From: Streptomyces reniochalinae | Lineage (GTDB): Bacteria > Actinomycetota > Actinomycetes > Streptomycetales > Streptomycetaceae | Direction: 5' to 3' | DNA length: 64,000 bases | Assembly: GCF_003323735.1 (NCBI RefSeq) | Contig: NZ_QOIM01000037.1 | Span: 301,401-365,400 of the forward strand | Shown: one piece after another, positions 25,694 through 34,413 of the stretch | Position numbering within the stretch: position 1 is the stretch's first letter | Layout: each line of letters opens with the position of its first letter | The notes under the pieces: model-generated | Told to the model about the DNA's origin: nothing | The model's input: the letters and a program-made list of their open reading frames with translations, nothing else | Databases searched by the model: none | Made by a program: the position numbers and the translations under genes

Positions 25694-27001
25694 GTGACTG
25701 CGACCGCCTCTTACGACCCGCCCGGCGCCCCCGCGGCGCGGCAGGCACTGCGTGCCCTCGCCTACGCGGTGGCGGGGCTCGTGCCCGCCCTGCTGGGCCT
25801 GCCCGCGCTGGCGCTGGTGGTGCTCGGCGCCGCGCTCTGTGTGACCAGGGCGGGGATCCCCCTCCTCTCCCTCGTCCTGACGGCGGTCCGCGCCCTCACC
25901 GACCTCCAACGCCTGCTCGTGCGCCGCCTGCTCGGCGAGGACGTGCCCGCGCCCCCGCGCCCCGGGCCGCTGCGCGCCGCACACGACGGCGCCACCTGGC
26001 GGTGCGCGGCGTTCGCCGCCCTCAACGCGCCGCTCGGCGCGGTGCTGTTCACCGTGCAACTCCCCGTGCGGCTCTACGGGCTGGCGCTGCTGTCCTACCC
26101 GCTGTGGTTCCGTGCCGTACAGCAGAACGGGCACGACGGACTCGAACTCACCGGCGCCACGCCCCTCGACACCTGGCCGCGCGTGGGGGCGGTCGCCGCC
26201 GGCGGGCTCCTCCTGCTGGTTCTCGCCGGCTGGGCCGCCCGCAGGCTCACCGCTCTGGTGAGGCTGCTGGCCCGCACCCTGCTGGCGCCGCTCCGCCTCG
26301 CCGAACGCGTCCACGACCTGGAGGAGACCCGCGCTCTGGCCGTACGCGACGCCGCCACCACCCTGCGCCGCATCGAACGCGACCTGCACGACGGGGCCCA
26401 GGTGCGCATCGTCGCCCTCGCCATGGCGCTCACCCGCGCCCGCGAAGCCCTGAGCGCGCCCGAGCCGTCCCGGGCCGACACCGACAAGGCCCGTCACCTC
26501 CTCGACCAGTCACTCGGCAACGCCCGTACCGCACTGGCCGAGTTGCGCGACCTCGTCCGCGGCATCCACCCGCCCGTCCTCGACAACGGCCTCGCCCCCG
26601 CCCTCGCCTCCCTCAGCTCCGGCATCGAGACCCCCGCCCTCCGCGTCGACCTGCGCACCGCGCTGCCGAAGACGCCGCGCCCGCCCGAGGCCGTCGAGAC
26701 CATCGCCTACTTCTGCGCGGCCGAACTCCTGGCCAACGCCGCCCGCCACGCCGGTGCGGGGCACGTCGCCGTCAGCGTCCGTACCGAGAACGACGGCCGG
26801 ACACTCCTCCTCGTCGTCGAGGACGACGGACGCGGCGGCGCCGCCCCGCGCCCTGCCGCACCCGGCACCTCCTCGGGGCTGCGCGGGCTCACCGAGCGGG
26901 TACGCACCGTGGACGGCACACTGTCCCTCGACAGCCCGCCCGGCGGACCGACCACGGCGACGGTCCGCCTGCCGCTCGCACCCCAGGAGGAGACGACGTG
27001 A
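25694..27001 (+). CDS. Sensor histidine kinase (NarL-type, HisKA_3)
   Basis: 435 residues. Hydrophobic segments at about 22-66, 103-140 and 163-182 form the membrane input region. The dimerisation/phospho-acceptor helix follows with His232 (RRIERDLHDGAQVRI), then a HATPase domain (CAAELLANAARHAG, VVEDDGRGG, GLRGLTERV). GTG 25694 is the assigned start; its ribosome site is weak. It lies 119 bp after the permease; its end overlaps the response-regulator start (GTGA). The signal is probably linked to the substrate of the adjacent ABC transporter. Confidence 0.88.
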   Translation: MTATASYDPPGAPAARQALRALAYAVAGLVPALLGLPALALVVLGAALCVTRAGIPLLSLVLTAVRALTDLQRLLVRRLLGEDVPAPPRPGPLRAAHDGATWRCAAFAALNAPLGAVLFTVQLPVRLYGLALLSYPLWFRAVQQNGHDGLELTGATPLDTWPRVGAVAAGGLLLLVLAGWAARRLTALVRLLARTLLAPLRLAERVHDLEETRALAVRDAATTLRRIERDLHDGAQVRIVALAMALTRAREALSAPEPSRADTDKARHLLDQSLGNARTALAELRDLVRGIHPPVLDNGLAPALASLSSGIETPALRVDLRTALPKTPRPPEAVETIAYFCAAELLANAARHAGAGHVAVSVRTENDGRTLLLVVEDDGRGGAAPRPAAPGTSSGLRGLTERVRTVDGTLSLDSPPGGPTTATVRLPLAPQEETT

Positions 27002-27669
27002 CCGGAAGGACGGAACGACCGCCCCTGCGCCTGGTCGTCGCCGAGGACGCCGCCGTCCTGCGGGAAGGGCTGGTCGGACTCCTCACCGACCGCGGCCTGG
27101 AGGTGACCGCCGCCGTCGGCGACCCGGAGGCGCTGCACGAAGCCGTCGAGCGGACCCGGCCCGACGCCGTCGTGGCCGACATCCGGATGCCGCCCACCCA
27201 CCGCGACGAGGGCCTGCGCGCCGCGGCCGCGCTGCGCGGGCGCCACCCGGGGCTCGGGATCCTGCTGTTCTCCCAGTACATCGAGACCAGCCACGCCCAC
27301 AGCCTCCTCGCCGACGGGCCCGCCGGCATCGGCTACCTGCTCAAGGACCGGGTGCTCGACGTCGACGAGTTCGTCGAAGCGCTGCACCGCGTCGTCGCCG
27401 GCGGCACCGCCCTCGACCCCGACGTCATCTCCCGCCTCCTGCGGGCCGATGCCGGGCGCGCCGCGCTCACGCCCCGCGAGGACGAGGTGCTCGGCCACAT
27501 GGCCGCGGGCCTGACCAACGCGGCCATCGCCGCGCGCATGGGCGTCTCGCAGCGCGCGGTGGAGAAGCACACCGCAGCCCTCTTCGACAAGCTCGGCATC
27601 CCCCGCACCACCGCCGTCCACCGCCGCGTCCAGGCCGTACTGCACTACCTCGCCGCCTCCCCACGCTGA
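26998..27669 (+). CDS. LuxR/NarL-family response regulator
   Basis: 223 residues. Receiver domain with phospho-acceptor Asp61 (AVVADIRMPP), Ser/Thr switch position in LLFSQYIETS, conserved Lys in YLLKDRV, then a C-terminal LuxR helix-turn-helix (LTPREDEVLGHMAAGLTNAAIAARMGVSQRAVEKH). GTG 26998 overlaps the kinase stop. It should bind DNA on phosphorylation; the perfect inverted repeat at 23300 is a candidate target. Confidence 0.92.
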   Translation: MTGRTERPPLRLVVAEDAAVLREGLVGLLTDRGLEVTAAVGDPEALHEAVERTRPDAVVADIRMPPTHRDEGLRAAAALRGRHPGLGILLFSQYIETSHAHSLLADGPAGIGYLLKDRVLDVDEFVEALHRVVAGGTALDPDVISRLLRADAGRAALTPREDEVLGHMAAGLTNAAIAARMGVSQRAVEKHTAALFDKLGIPRTTAVHRRVQAVLHYLAASPR

Positions 27670-27691
27670 CGCCCCGCCCCGCACACATCAG

Positions 27692-27732
27692 GACGCCCCC
27701 CGCCGCCGGGGGGGGGCGGGGCGGGGGGCGTC
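27692..27732. terminator. Bidirectional terminator
   Basis: GACGCCCCCC (27692-27701) and GGGGGGCGTC (27723-27732) enclose a G-rich stretch between the convergent response regulator and gntP genes. Confidence 0.65.
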
Positions 27733-27749
27733 GGCTGGGGGGAAGGCGG

Positions 27750-29150
27750 CTACACCACCAACGAGAGCAGCAGCAGGAGCACCAGCGCCACGACGGAGAT
27801 GATGGTCTCCATCACCGACCAGGACTTGATCGTCTGGCCGACGTTCATGCCGAAGTACTCCTTGACGAGCCAGAACCCGGCGTCGTTGACGTGGCTGAAG
27901 AACAGCGAACCCGCGCCGACGGCGAGCACGACGAGGGCGGCCTGCGCCGTGGACATGTCGGCGGCGAGCGGCGCCACGAGCCCCGCCGCGGAGACGGTGG
28001 CGACCGTCGCGGACCCGGTGGCCAGCCGGATGCCGACGGCGATGAGCCAGCCGAGCAGCAGCGCGGGGACGGACCAGTCCTGGGAGACGTCGAGGATCAT
28101 CTGGCCGATGCCGACGTCGACGAGCGTCTGCTTGAAGCCGCCGCCCGCGCCGACGATGAGCAGGATGCCCGCGATCGGCCCGAGGGAGGCGCCGACGGTG
28201 GACGAGAGCCTGTCCCTGGTGAACCCGGCGGAGCGGCCGAGCGTGAACATGGCCACCAGCACGGCGACGAGCAGCGCGATCATCGGGTCGCCGATGACAT
28301 CCATCACGCGCTGCACCGTGTTCTCGGTGTCGTCGATGACGATGTCGGTGAGCGCCTTGGCGAGCATCAGCACGACGGGCAGCAGCACCGTGGCGAGCGT
28401 GATGCCGAAGCCGGGGCGCTTGCCGGGATCGGCGCCGGCGCGCTCGGGGACGACGCCTTCGGGCGGGGTCGTCTCGACCCAGCGTGCGGCGACCTTGCCG
28501 AACAGCGGGCCCGCGACGACCAGCGTCGGAATGCCGACGACGAGGCCGAGCGCGAGGGTCACCCCCAGGTTGGCGTCGATGGCGTCGATGGCCACCAGCG
28601 GCCCCGGGTGCGGCGGGATCAGCCCGTGCATCACCGAGAGACCCGCCAGCGCCGGGATGCCGACCCGCATCACCGAGTAGTTGCCGCGCTTGGCCACCAG
28701 CAGCACGACGGGGATCAGGAGGACCAGCCCCACCTCGAAGAACATCGGCAGCCCGACGATCCCGGCGATCAGCGCCATGGCCCAGGGGATGGTGCGCCTG
28801 CTCGCCCTGGCCAGGATGGTGTCGACGATCTGGTCGGCACCGCCGGAGTCGGCGAGGAGCTTGCCGAGGACGGCGCCGAGGGCGATGAGGACGCCGACGC
28901 CGGAGACGGTGTCGCCGAGCCCGGTGGTGAAGCTGGAGATGGCCTTGTCCAGGGGCGCCGCGGCCACGGCGCCCAGGACGAGGGAGCCGACGGTCAGCGA
29001 CAGGAACGCGTGCAGCTTGAACCGCGTGATGAGCAGGACGATGACGGCGATGCCGACGAGGGCGGCGATCCCCAACTGCGCGTTGCCGGCGGAGGTGATG
29101 GGGTCGGGCTGCGACCCGGCGGCCAGCATCTCCACGCTGAGATGTCTCAC
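27750..29150 (-). CDS. gntP: Gluconate permease (GntP family)
   Basis: 466 residues, 12-14 hydrophobic helices. Family motifs: PWAMALIAGIVGLPMFFEVGLVLLIPVV, SVMHGLIPPHPGPLVAI, GAGGGFKQTLVDVGIG, ATGSATVATVSAAG and SHVNDAGFWLVKEYFG. It imports gluconate by proton symport. Located 60 bp downstream of gntK on the same strand, forming an uptake-and-phosphorylation pair; the FadR-like regulator is divergent. Confidence 0.93.
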   Translation of the reverse strand: MRHLSVEMLAAGSQPDPITSAGNAQLGIAALVGIAVIVLLITRFKLHAFLSLTVGSLVLGAVAAAPLDKAISSFTTGLGDTVSGVGVLIALGAVLGKLLADSGGADQIVDTILARASRRTIPWAMALIAGIVGLPMFFEVGLVLLIPVVLLVAKRGNYSVMRVGIPALAGLSVMHGLIPPHPGPLVAIDAIDANLGVTLALGLVVGIPTLVVAGPLFGKVAARWVETTPPEGVVPERAGADPGKRPGFGITLATVLLPVVLMLAKALTDIVIDDTENTVQRVMDVIGDPMIALLVAVLVAMFTLGRSAGFTRDRLSSTVGASLGPIAGILLIVGAGGGFKQTLVDVGIGQMILDVSQDWSVPALLLGWLIAVGIRLATGSATVATVSAAGLVAPLAADMSTAQAALVVLAVGAGSLFFSHVNDAGFWLVKEYFGMNVGQTIKSWSVMETIISVVALVLLLLLSLVV

Positions 29151-29210
29151 GGCTCTTCCTTCTTCGCTGTGGGTGGGGGTGGGGAGGGGGCGGGGGTGCG
29201 GGGACCGGGG

Positions 29211-29807
29211 TCAGGCGTGCGACGCGGCCCCGGTGGGGGCCTCGCCCGTGGCCTCGGGGGTGGCCACGGGCGAGGGGACAGGCGCGTGCCCCGGCCGCAG
29301 TGCGGCCAGGGCACGCCGGGCGACGGCCCGCGGCCCCGGGGCGACGGAGACGGACACGCCCCGCTCGTCGGCCTGGAGGGGTTCGAGCGTCGCGAACTGG
29401 GAGTCCAGTAGGGCGACGGGCATGAAGTGGTCGGCGCGCTCGGCCATGCGGCGGCCGATCAGCGCACGGTCGCCGGTGAGGTGGACGAAGACGAGGTGGG
29501 GGGCCGCGGCCCGCAGCCGGTCGCGGTAGGCGCGCTTGAGCGCGGAGCAGCTGACCACGCCGCCGCGGTCCGCGTGGCCGTGCGCCCAGGCGCCGATCGC
29601 GTCCAGCCAGGGGGCACGGTCGGCGTCGTCCAGGGGGGTGCCGGCGGACATCTTGGCGACGTTGGCCGGCGGGTGGAAGGCGTCGGCCTCGGCGTAGGGA
29701 ACGTCCAGGTCCTCCGCGAGCAGCCGGCCGACGGTCGTCTTGCCCGTGCCCGCCACGCCCATGACGACCACGACTTGGCTCTGCGTGGACTCACCCGCTG
29801 TGTTCAT
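29211..29807 (-). CDS. gntK: Gluconokinase
   Basis: 198 residues from ATG 29807. P-loop GVAGTGKT (17-24), then ADAFHPPANVAKMSAGTPLDDADRAPWL, SCSALKRAYRDRLR, HLTGDRALIGRRMAERADHFMPVALLDSQFATLEPL, all diagnostic for GntK-type gluconokinase, which makes 6-phosphogluconate for the pentose phosphate pathway. Upstream in-frame ATGs at 29828 and 29849 are possible but would add a tail not usual in the family. The C-terminal 35 residues are Pro/Ala-rich and probably disordered. Confidence 0.9.
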   Translation of the reverse strand: MNTAGESTQSQVVVVMGVAGTGKTTVGRLLAEDLDVPYAEADAFHPPANVAKMSAGTPLDDADRAPWLDAIGAWAHGHADRGGVVSCSALKRAYRDRLRAAAPHLVFVHLTGDRALIGRRMAERADHFMPVALLDSQFATLEPLQADERGVSVSVAPGPRAVARRALAALRPGHAPVPSPVATPEATGEAPTGAASHA

Positions 29808-29859
29808 CGGCCTCACTGCTGTCCTCATCGACCTCGGCGCCGAGCACACTCAACCTCAT

Positions 29860-29901
29860 AGGTCACACGTATTCAATAGTCGGACACGAATTAGTCATAC
29901 T
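29860..29901. promoter_or_regulatory. Candidate GntR/FadR-type operator repeats
   Basis: An AT-rich island between divergent gntK and the regulator contains TAGTCGGACA (29877-29886) and TAGTCATACT (29892-29901), both fitting the FadR-subfamily pattern TNGTNNNACN, and a weaker GGTCACAC at 29861. The placement covers the gntK promoter. Confidence 0.45.
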
Positions 29902-29992
29902 TAATTGGGGTGACGATGAGCACGTAGGCTGAACGTCCCGGTGCGCTCGCCGAGCGTGCACACGGCAGGGGAAGACGAGGAGAGCGCCACTC

Positions 29993-30724
29993 ATGACCAG
30001 CCAGGGGGCGGGCCGCGAGGAGACACCCGCGCGCGAGCGCGGCCTGCACGCGCGGCTGCTGGCCTCCCTCGGCCCCTCGATCACCGCGGGCGAGTACCCG
30101 CCCGGCACGGTGCTGCGCACCGAGGAACTGGCGAGCCGCTACGAGGTCTCCAGGACGGTCGCCCGGGAGGCGGTGCGGGTGCTGGAGTCCATGCACCTGG
30201 TCGAATCCCGCAGGCGGGTCGGCGTGACGGTGCTGCCGCCCGAGGAGTGGGACGTCTACGACCCGCAGGTGATCACCTGGCGGCTGGCCGGCACCGACCG
30301 CGGCCGCCAGCTGCGCTCCCTGACCGTGCTGCGCTCCGCCGTCGAGCCCGTCGCCGCCCGGCTCGCCGCCGAACTGGCCACCCCCGAGGAGTGCGCGGGC
30401 CTGACCGAGCACGCCCTGGGCATGGTCGCCACCTCACGCGGCCAGCAGCTGGAGAACTACCTGGTGCACGACGTCGCCTTCCACCGCACCGTGCTGCGCG
30501 CCTCCCGCAACGAGATGTTCGCCCGCCTCGGGGACGTCGTCGCCGCCGTGCTGGCCGGGCGCACCCACCACGACGTCATGTTCACCGACCCACGCCCAGA
30601 AGCCGTCACCCTCCACGTCAACGTCGCCGAAGCCGTCCGCGAGCGCGACGGCGCACGCGCCGAGGCCGCGATGCGCACGATCACCGAGGACGCGATGGCC
30701 GAACTGGACGTCCTCGCTCCCTGA
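29993..30724 (+). CDS. FadR-subfamily GntR regulator of gluconate use
   Basis: 243 residues. N-terminal winged helix (LGPSITAGEYPPGTVLRTEELASRYEVSRTVAREAVRVLESMHLVESRRRVGVTVLP) and an all-helical FCD ligand domain (about 85-235) with metal/ligand residues in VHDVAFHRTVLRASRNEMF and HVNVAEAV. The family represses carbohydrate-acid genes and releases DNA on binding gluconate or a related acid. The gene is divergent from gntK-gntP, with candidate operator repeats between them. Confidence 0.87.
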   Translation: MTSQGAGREETPARERGLHARLLASLGPSITAGEYPPGTVLRTEELASRYEVSRTVAREAVRVLESMHLVESRRRVGVTVLPPEEWDVYDPQVITWRLAGTDRGRQLRSLTVLRSAVEPVAARLAAELATPEECAGLTEHALGMVATSRGQQLENYLVHDVAFHRTVLRASRNEMFARLGDVVAAVLAGRTHHDVMFTDPRPEAVTLHVNVAEAVRERDGARAEAAMRTITEDAMAELDVLAP

Positions 30725-30822
30725 CCCGGCCCCTGACCGGCTGCCCCTGACCGGTCCCGGTCGGTCCCCCGGGCGGCGCCTCCCAGAGCGCGCGAGGTGA
30801 CCGCCGCGTCGACGATGGCCCC

Positions 30823-31413
30823 ATGGCGCAGCCCCCCGGACCGTCCCAGGACCGGCGGTCCCCCGACCACCAGTCCCCGGTCCCGCCGCCCGACCGGCCC
30901 CGCTGGACGTGGCCGCTGCTGGGGCCGCTGGTGGCGGGCCTGTTCGTCGCCTACTTCCTGCTGCCCGCACGGACGCTGGGCCCCGAGCGCCCGGAACTGA
31001 GCTGGGCCCTGCTGATCCTCGCGCTGACGGCCATCGCCGCCCTGCTCCTCAAGCACATGAGGGACGCCCTGTTCGACCGCCCCGGCACCGTGGTCGCGCT
31101 GATGTCGCTGATGTGCCTGTCCGTCCTGGTCTTCTCCTCCGCCTACTTCGTGATGTCCCACCACCCCGGAGAGTTCCAGGGCCTGCGCACCCGCCTCGAC
31201 GCCCTCTACTTCACGCTGCTGACAGTGGCGACCGTCAGCTACGGCGACATCCAGCCGCGCGGCCAGTCCGCGCGAATGGTCATCCTCCTCCAGATCCTCT
31301 ACACGCTCGTCTTCCTCACCGCCGCGGCCACCTCGCTCTCCGGCAAGCTCCGCCGCGCCGCCGCCAGCCGCCCCCCGGGCGGCCGCGAACACAAGCACGG
31401 ACCTTCCCCGTGA
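30823..31413 (+). CDS. Potassium channel-like protein (two-pore helix type)
   Basis: 196 residues. Pro-rich N-terminus, four hydrophobic helices (about 32-48, 60-77, 91-112, 150-172) and a pore loop with the filter TVSYGD (137-142; TLLTVATVSYGDIQP), a variant of TVGYGD. Short basic cytoplasmic tail, no RCK domain. It probably passes K+. GACGAT six bases before ATG 30823 may be a leaderless -10 box. It is a single gene. Confidence 0.82.
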   Translation: MAQPPGPSQDRRSPDHQSPVPPPDRPRWTWPLLGPLVAGLFVAYFLLPARTLGPERPELSWALLILALTAIAALLLKHMRDALFDRPGTVVALMSLMCLSVLVFSSAYFVMSHHPGEFQGLRTRLDALYFTLLTVATVSYGDIQPRGQSARMVILLQILYTLVFLTAAATSLSGKLRRAAASRPPGGREHKHGPSP

Positions 31414-31423
31414 GCGGCCCGCG

Positions 31424-31618
31424 CTACCCCTCCGGCGCGTCCAGCGCGGCGAGCTCGTCCCGCAGCCACTGCGGGGCCAGCGGATAGGCGGCGTACTCGC
31501 GCGCGTGCGGCAGACACGCCTCCACGACGCGGCCCGGACCCGAGTTCACCTCCACGACCGCCACCACGACGGTCGCCTCCCGCCACCGCTCGCACGGCAG
31601 GCAGTACCCGCCGCTCAC
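31424..31618 (-). CDS. Small Cys-containing protein, paralogue of the one at 16347
   Basis: 64 residues. GTG 31618 overlaps the stop of the preceding gene (GTGA). N-terminal YCLPCERW and, further on, EACLPHAREYA give a CxxC plus CxxH pair that could bind zinc. About 40 residues align with the protein at 16347-16598. It is third in a minus-strand series after an XRE regulator and a 129-residue protein. Function unknown. Confidence 0.65.
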   Translation of the reverse strand: MSGGYCLPCERWREATVVVAVVEVNSGPGRVVEACLPHAREYAAYPLAPQWLRDELAALDAPEG

Positions 31619-32004
31619 CGCTCGCCCCGCAGGGCCTCGCGGAGCCGCTCCGGGTCCGTCAGCGCGGAGCCCGCCTCGTACGGAACGGCCCAGTACGGGC
31701 CCGGCGGCCCGGTACGGTCCCGCGCGGGTACAGGCAGCCAGCACGCCACCGACAGACACGCTGCCTCCCCCGCAGACCCCCACTCCACCCCCGCCCGCGG
31801 CTCCACCAGCCAGTACAGCCACGCGCCGTACGGATCCCCGATGACCCCACCGCACGCCTGCCCCAGCCGCCGGATCGCCCTGCGCCCCCGCCCGCACGGC
31901 ACCCGCACGGCGTCCCACCACACCCCCACGGGCGTGAGCGTGAACGGCGCGTGCGACGGAGGGGACCATTCCTGTACGTGAGTCGCGGCCGGTGTGTCGT
32001 GCAT
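31615..32004 (-). CDS. Hypothetical protein in the XRE cassette
   Basis: 129 residues. ATG 32004 has AAGGAG nine bases upstream. Recognisable stretches are PFTLTPVGVWWDAVRVPCGRGRRA, CGGVIGDPYGAWLYWLVEP and ACWLPVPARDRTGPPGPYWAVP. The latter part resembles the N-terminal lobe of the primase/polymerase-like proteins of actinomycetes only loosely, so no family is claimed. No signal peptide. Coupled to the next gene by GTGA and 119 bp downstream of the XRE gene. Confidence 0.6.
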   Translation of the reverse strand: MHDTPAATHVQEWSPPSHAPFTLTPVGVWWDAVRVPCGRGRRAIRRLGQACGGVIGDPYGAWLYWLVEPRAGVEWGSAGEAACLSVACWLPVPARDRTGPPGPYWAVPYEAGSALTDPERLREALRGER

Positions 32005-32123
32005 GCGGTGTGGCTCCTTCCGGGTGACGCCAGGAGCCGCTGACGGTAGGCCGGTGGGGGCGGGCGCAGGGGTACAGACTGTCCCCCCGTCCCGCCCTGT
32101 CCCGGACACCGGCCTGAGTGGCC

Positions 32124-33395
32124 TCAGGCGACCGCGACGCCCACCGCCGACGCCAGTTCGCCCGCTTCGGTACGCAGCGCACGGGGCGCCCGGCGCCAGA
32201 GCTCGGCCGTCGCCGTGCGTGCCGCAGGCGTGTACCGCACGGTCTCCGCGCCGATGGCGTGCGCCTTCTGCATGACGTGCAGAGCGGCCGTCGCGTCGCC
32301 GCGCTGGAGGTGGCCACGCGCCACCTCGACCCACAGCCGTGCCCTGCGCTCCGTGGACGGCATGGTGTCCGGGTCGATGTCGTCGGCGAGGGAGAGCGCC
32401 TTGCCGCAGGTGCGCAGGTCGGTTGCCACCGACACGGCGTGGAAGCGGACGTTCGCCCGGCTGAAGACGGTCGAGGGGTGCACGTAGGCCGGGGGAAGTG
32501 AGCGGGCGGCGCGGTCACCGGTGTCCCAGTACCGCCAGGCGTCGCCCTCGCGCCCTTCCCGCGCGCAGGTGACGGCGGCGTGCAGCTGAAGCGCCCCGTA
32601 GACGCCGCGCCGTTCGTGTTCCGGCCCCGTGCCCTCCGACGCGTCGTCCAAGTGCGGACTCAGCAGCTCCGCGGCCTCCGTGACCGTGCGCAGCGCCTCC
32701 TCCGGGTAGGAGGTCTCCCGCAGCACGTTGCCCATGTTCCACGCGGCCGCCGCGATCGCCACGGGATCGTCCGCCTGCCGCGCCGCCGCGAGCGCCCGGT
32801 CGGCGACGACCCATGCCAGCTCCGCCGGGGCCACGTAGGCCGTCGCCTGGCCGACCAGCCGGTACGTGTCCGACAGCGCCACCAGCGCCGGTCGGCGCCG
32901 GCCCGCCCCGTTGGCCGACCGCGCGGCCGTCTCGGCATCGCGGATCAGCGCGGGCAGCAGCGCCCCGACCTCCGTACGGTTGCGGGCCGAGGTGTGCCAC
33001 AGCCGCCACGTCTGGTCGACACGTCCCCGGAGGGCGGCGACATCGACACCCTCCGGGGGCGTCCCCTCAGGTACGACGCCGCGCAACATGACGGCCGACC
33101 AGATCTCCGGCATCGCCGGGTGGCTGAGCCGACCCAGCGGCACCGGCTGGGCAATGCCTTCGGCGCCGGTGAGCGCCGACAGATCGGAGAGCTGGAGCGC
33201 GGCGGCGAGCCGGAGCAGGAGGGTGTAGGAGTCCAGGTCCCGCTCCCCGGCCTCGATCTTCTTCAGCCAGTCCGGGCCCCGGCCGCACAGTCCGGCGAGC
33301 ACGGCCCGCGTCATCCCCCGGGCCTCACGAAGCGCCCGCACGCGGTCACCGACGCTGAGGCCCCCTGCTGCGAACTCGGGCTTCTGGGACGGCAT
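32124..33395 (-). CDS. XRE-family regulator with TPR-like C-terminal domain
   Basis: 423 residues. N-terminal helix-turn-helix (SVGDRVRALREARGMTRAVLAGLCGRGPDWLKKIEAGERDL, about 13-70) and a long helical-repeat region (about 100-420; ALVALSDTYRLVGQATAYV, DPVAIAAAAWNMGNVLRETSYPEEALRTV) as in RRNPP-like or TPR-containing Streptomyces regulators that sense a ligand or peptide. ATG 33395 has GGAGG five bases upstream; the in-frame extension to 33608 lacks one. Probably controls itself and the two small genes downstream. Confidence 0.82.
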   Translation of the reverse strand: MPSQKPEFAAGGLSVGDRVRALREARGMTRAVLAGLCGRGPDWLKKIEAGERDLDSYTLLLRLAAALQLSDLSALTGAEGIAQPVPLGRLSHPAMPEIWSAVMLRGVVPEGTPPEGVDVAALRGRVDQTWRLWHTSARNRTEVGALLPALIRDAETAARSANGAGRRRPALVALSDTYRLVGQATAYVAPAELAWVVADRALAAARQADDPVAIAAAAWNMGNVLRETSYPEEALRTVTEAAELLSPHLDDASEGTGPEHERRGVYGALQLHAAVTCAREGREGDAWRYWDTGDRAARSLPPAYVHPSTVFSRANVRFHAVSVATDLRTCGKALSLADDIDPDTMPSTERRARLWVEVARGHLQRGDATAALHVMQKAHAIGAETVRYTPAARTATAELWRRAPRALRTEAGELASAVGVAVA

Positions 33396-33582
33396 GTGGC
33401 CTCCATTCCTCGATACCGGAACGGTACGCCCATCCCCCTGACCCGGCCACGGGCGAATCGAGAGGTCGTGCGTCGGGTGACGGGCCACTCGGGGTGCCCT
33501 CATGGAAGGATGCGGGTGGCCGTGCGAGTGGATCGCTGACGGGTGGATGGCCGTCCCTGCCAGGCGAGTCGGAGCAGAGCCG

Positions 33583-34038
33583 ATGACGATGCGCACCGTG
33601 ACCATCACCGGGGCCCGGACGACGGGGCACCGGGACCCCGCCCACTACGCGCGGCTCTTCGCGCACTACCTGGCCCCCTTCGGGCCGGAGGCGCACTTCC
33701 ATCTCGGCGGTGCCCGCGGCATCGACAGCCTCGCTCTGGCGTGGCTGGCTGCGCAGACGCCGGCCCGGATCACCGTTGTGGTGCCCGGCGTTCTCGACCA
33801 GCAGCCGCCCGAGGCGCGGCACGCGGTCGCCCGGGCCGGGGACCGTGTCGCGGAGCTGGTCGAGTTGGGTGCCGAGCCGCTGGACGACGCCGCGTATCTG
33901 GCGCGGAACCGGTGGATGGTGGACCGCTCCGAACTCGTCATCGGTTTCCCCGTCGGCACCAGCACCGTCTCCGGTACGTGGCAGACCCTCGACTACGCGG
34001 CCCGCCAGGACAAGGCCCGCCTGATCGTGCCGATCTAG
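33583..34038 (+). CDS. SLOG/DprA-like Rossmann protein
   Basis: 151 residues. TVTITGARTTGHRDPAHYARLF, FHLGGARGIDSLALAWLA and ELVIGFPVGTSTVSGTWQTLDYA follow the SLOG-superfamily pattern (GARTTG near strand 1, GGARGID glycine loop, and a late GT-S--G-W). Such domains bind nucleotides or nucleotide-derived ligands, as in DprA or DUF2493. The biological role is unknown. ATG 33583 has GGAG eight bases upstream. Divergent from the XRE gene. Confidence 0.65.
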   Translation: MTMRTVTITGARTTGHRDPAHYARLFAHYLAPFGPEAHFHLGGARGIDSLALAWLAAQTPARITVVVPGVLDQQPPEARHAVARAGDRVAELVELGAEPLDDAAYLARNRWMVDRSELVIGFPVGTSTVSGTWQTLDYAARQDKARLIVPI

Positions 34039-34108
34039 TACGCGTTCCGGGCGGCGGAGTGCATGGCGTGGGGGAGGCGGGGCACTCGGGCCGCGGAGGT
34101 GGATAGAC

Positions 34109-34276
34109 ATGGGACCGTTGCTGCTCGTGCTGTTGCTCGCCCTGCTGCTGTTCGGCGCGGGGTTCGCGCTCAAGGCGCTGTGGTGGATCGCGGTGATCGT
34201 GCTCGTGGTCTGGCTGCTGGGCTTCGTCGTCCGGCCCACGACGGGAGGACGGCGCGGCCGCTGGTACCGCTGGTAG
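34109..34276 (+). CDS. Small hydrophobic protein
   Basis: 55 residues: one long leucine/valine-rich region (PLLLVLLLALLLFGAGFALK, then ALWWIAVIVLVVWLLGFVV) forming two short helices or a hairpin, then a basic aromatic tail (GGRRGRWYRW). GGAGGTGG lies upstream at good spacing. Proteins with this layout occur throughout Streptomyces and are annotated only as hydrophobic protein. A strong terminator follows at 34325. Confidence 0.75.
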   Translation: MGPLLLVLLLALLLFGAGFALKALWWIAVIVLVVWLLGFVVRPTTGGRRGRWYRW

Positions 34277-34324
34277 CGCCCGTGGAGCGCTGAGGAGCGC
34301 TGAGCTACCGGCCCGCCGGGCCGC

Positions 34325-34354
34325 CCGCCCCGTCCCGTCACCGGGACGGGGCGG
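34325..34354 (+). terminator. Terminator after the hydrophobic protein gene
   Basis: CCGCCCCGTCCCG and CGGGACGGGGCGG form a perfect 13-bp stem with a 4-nt loop, 48 bp after the stop. Confidence 0.75.
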
Positions 34355-34413
34355 TCCGGCAGGGCCGGGGCAAAAGGTATGCCGCACGTATGACGCGTCG
34401 TAAGGTCGCGAAC

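Noticed and set aside
32451..33317. Several long frames on the plus strand opposite the XRE gene
   Set aside because: They are GC-bias shadows of the XRE regulator and lack start signals.
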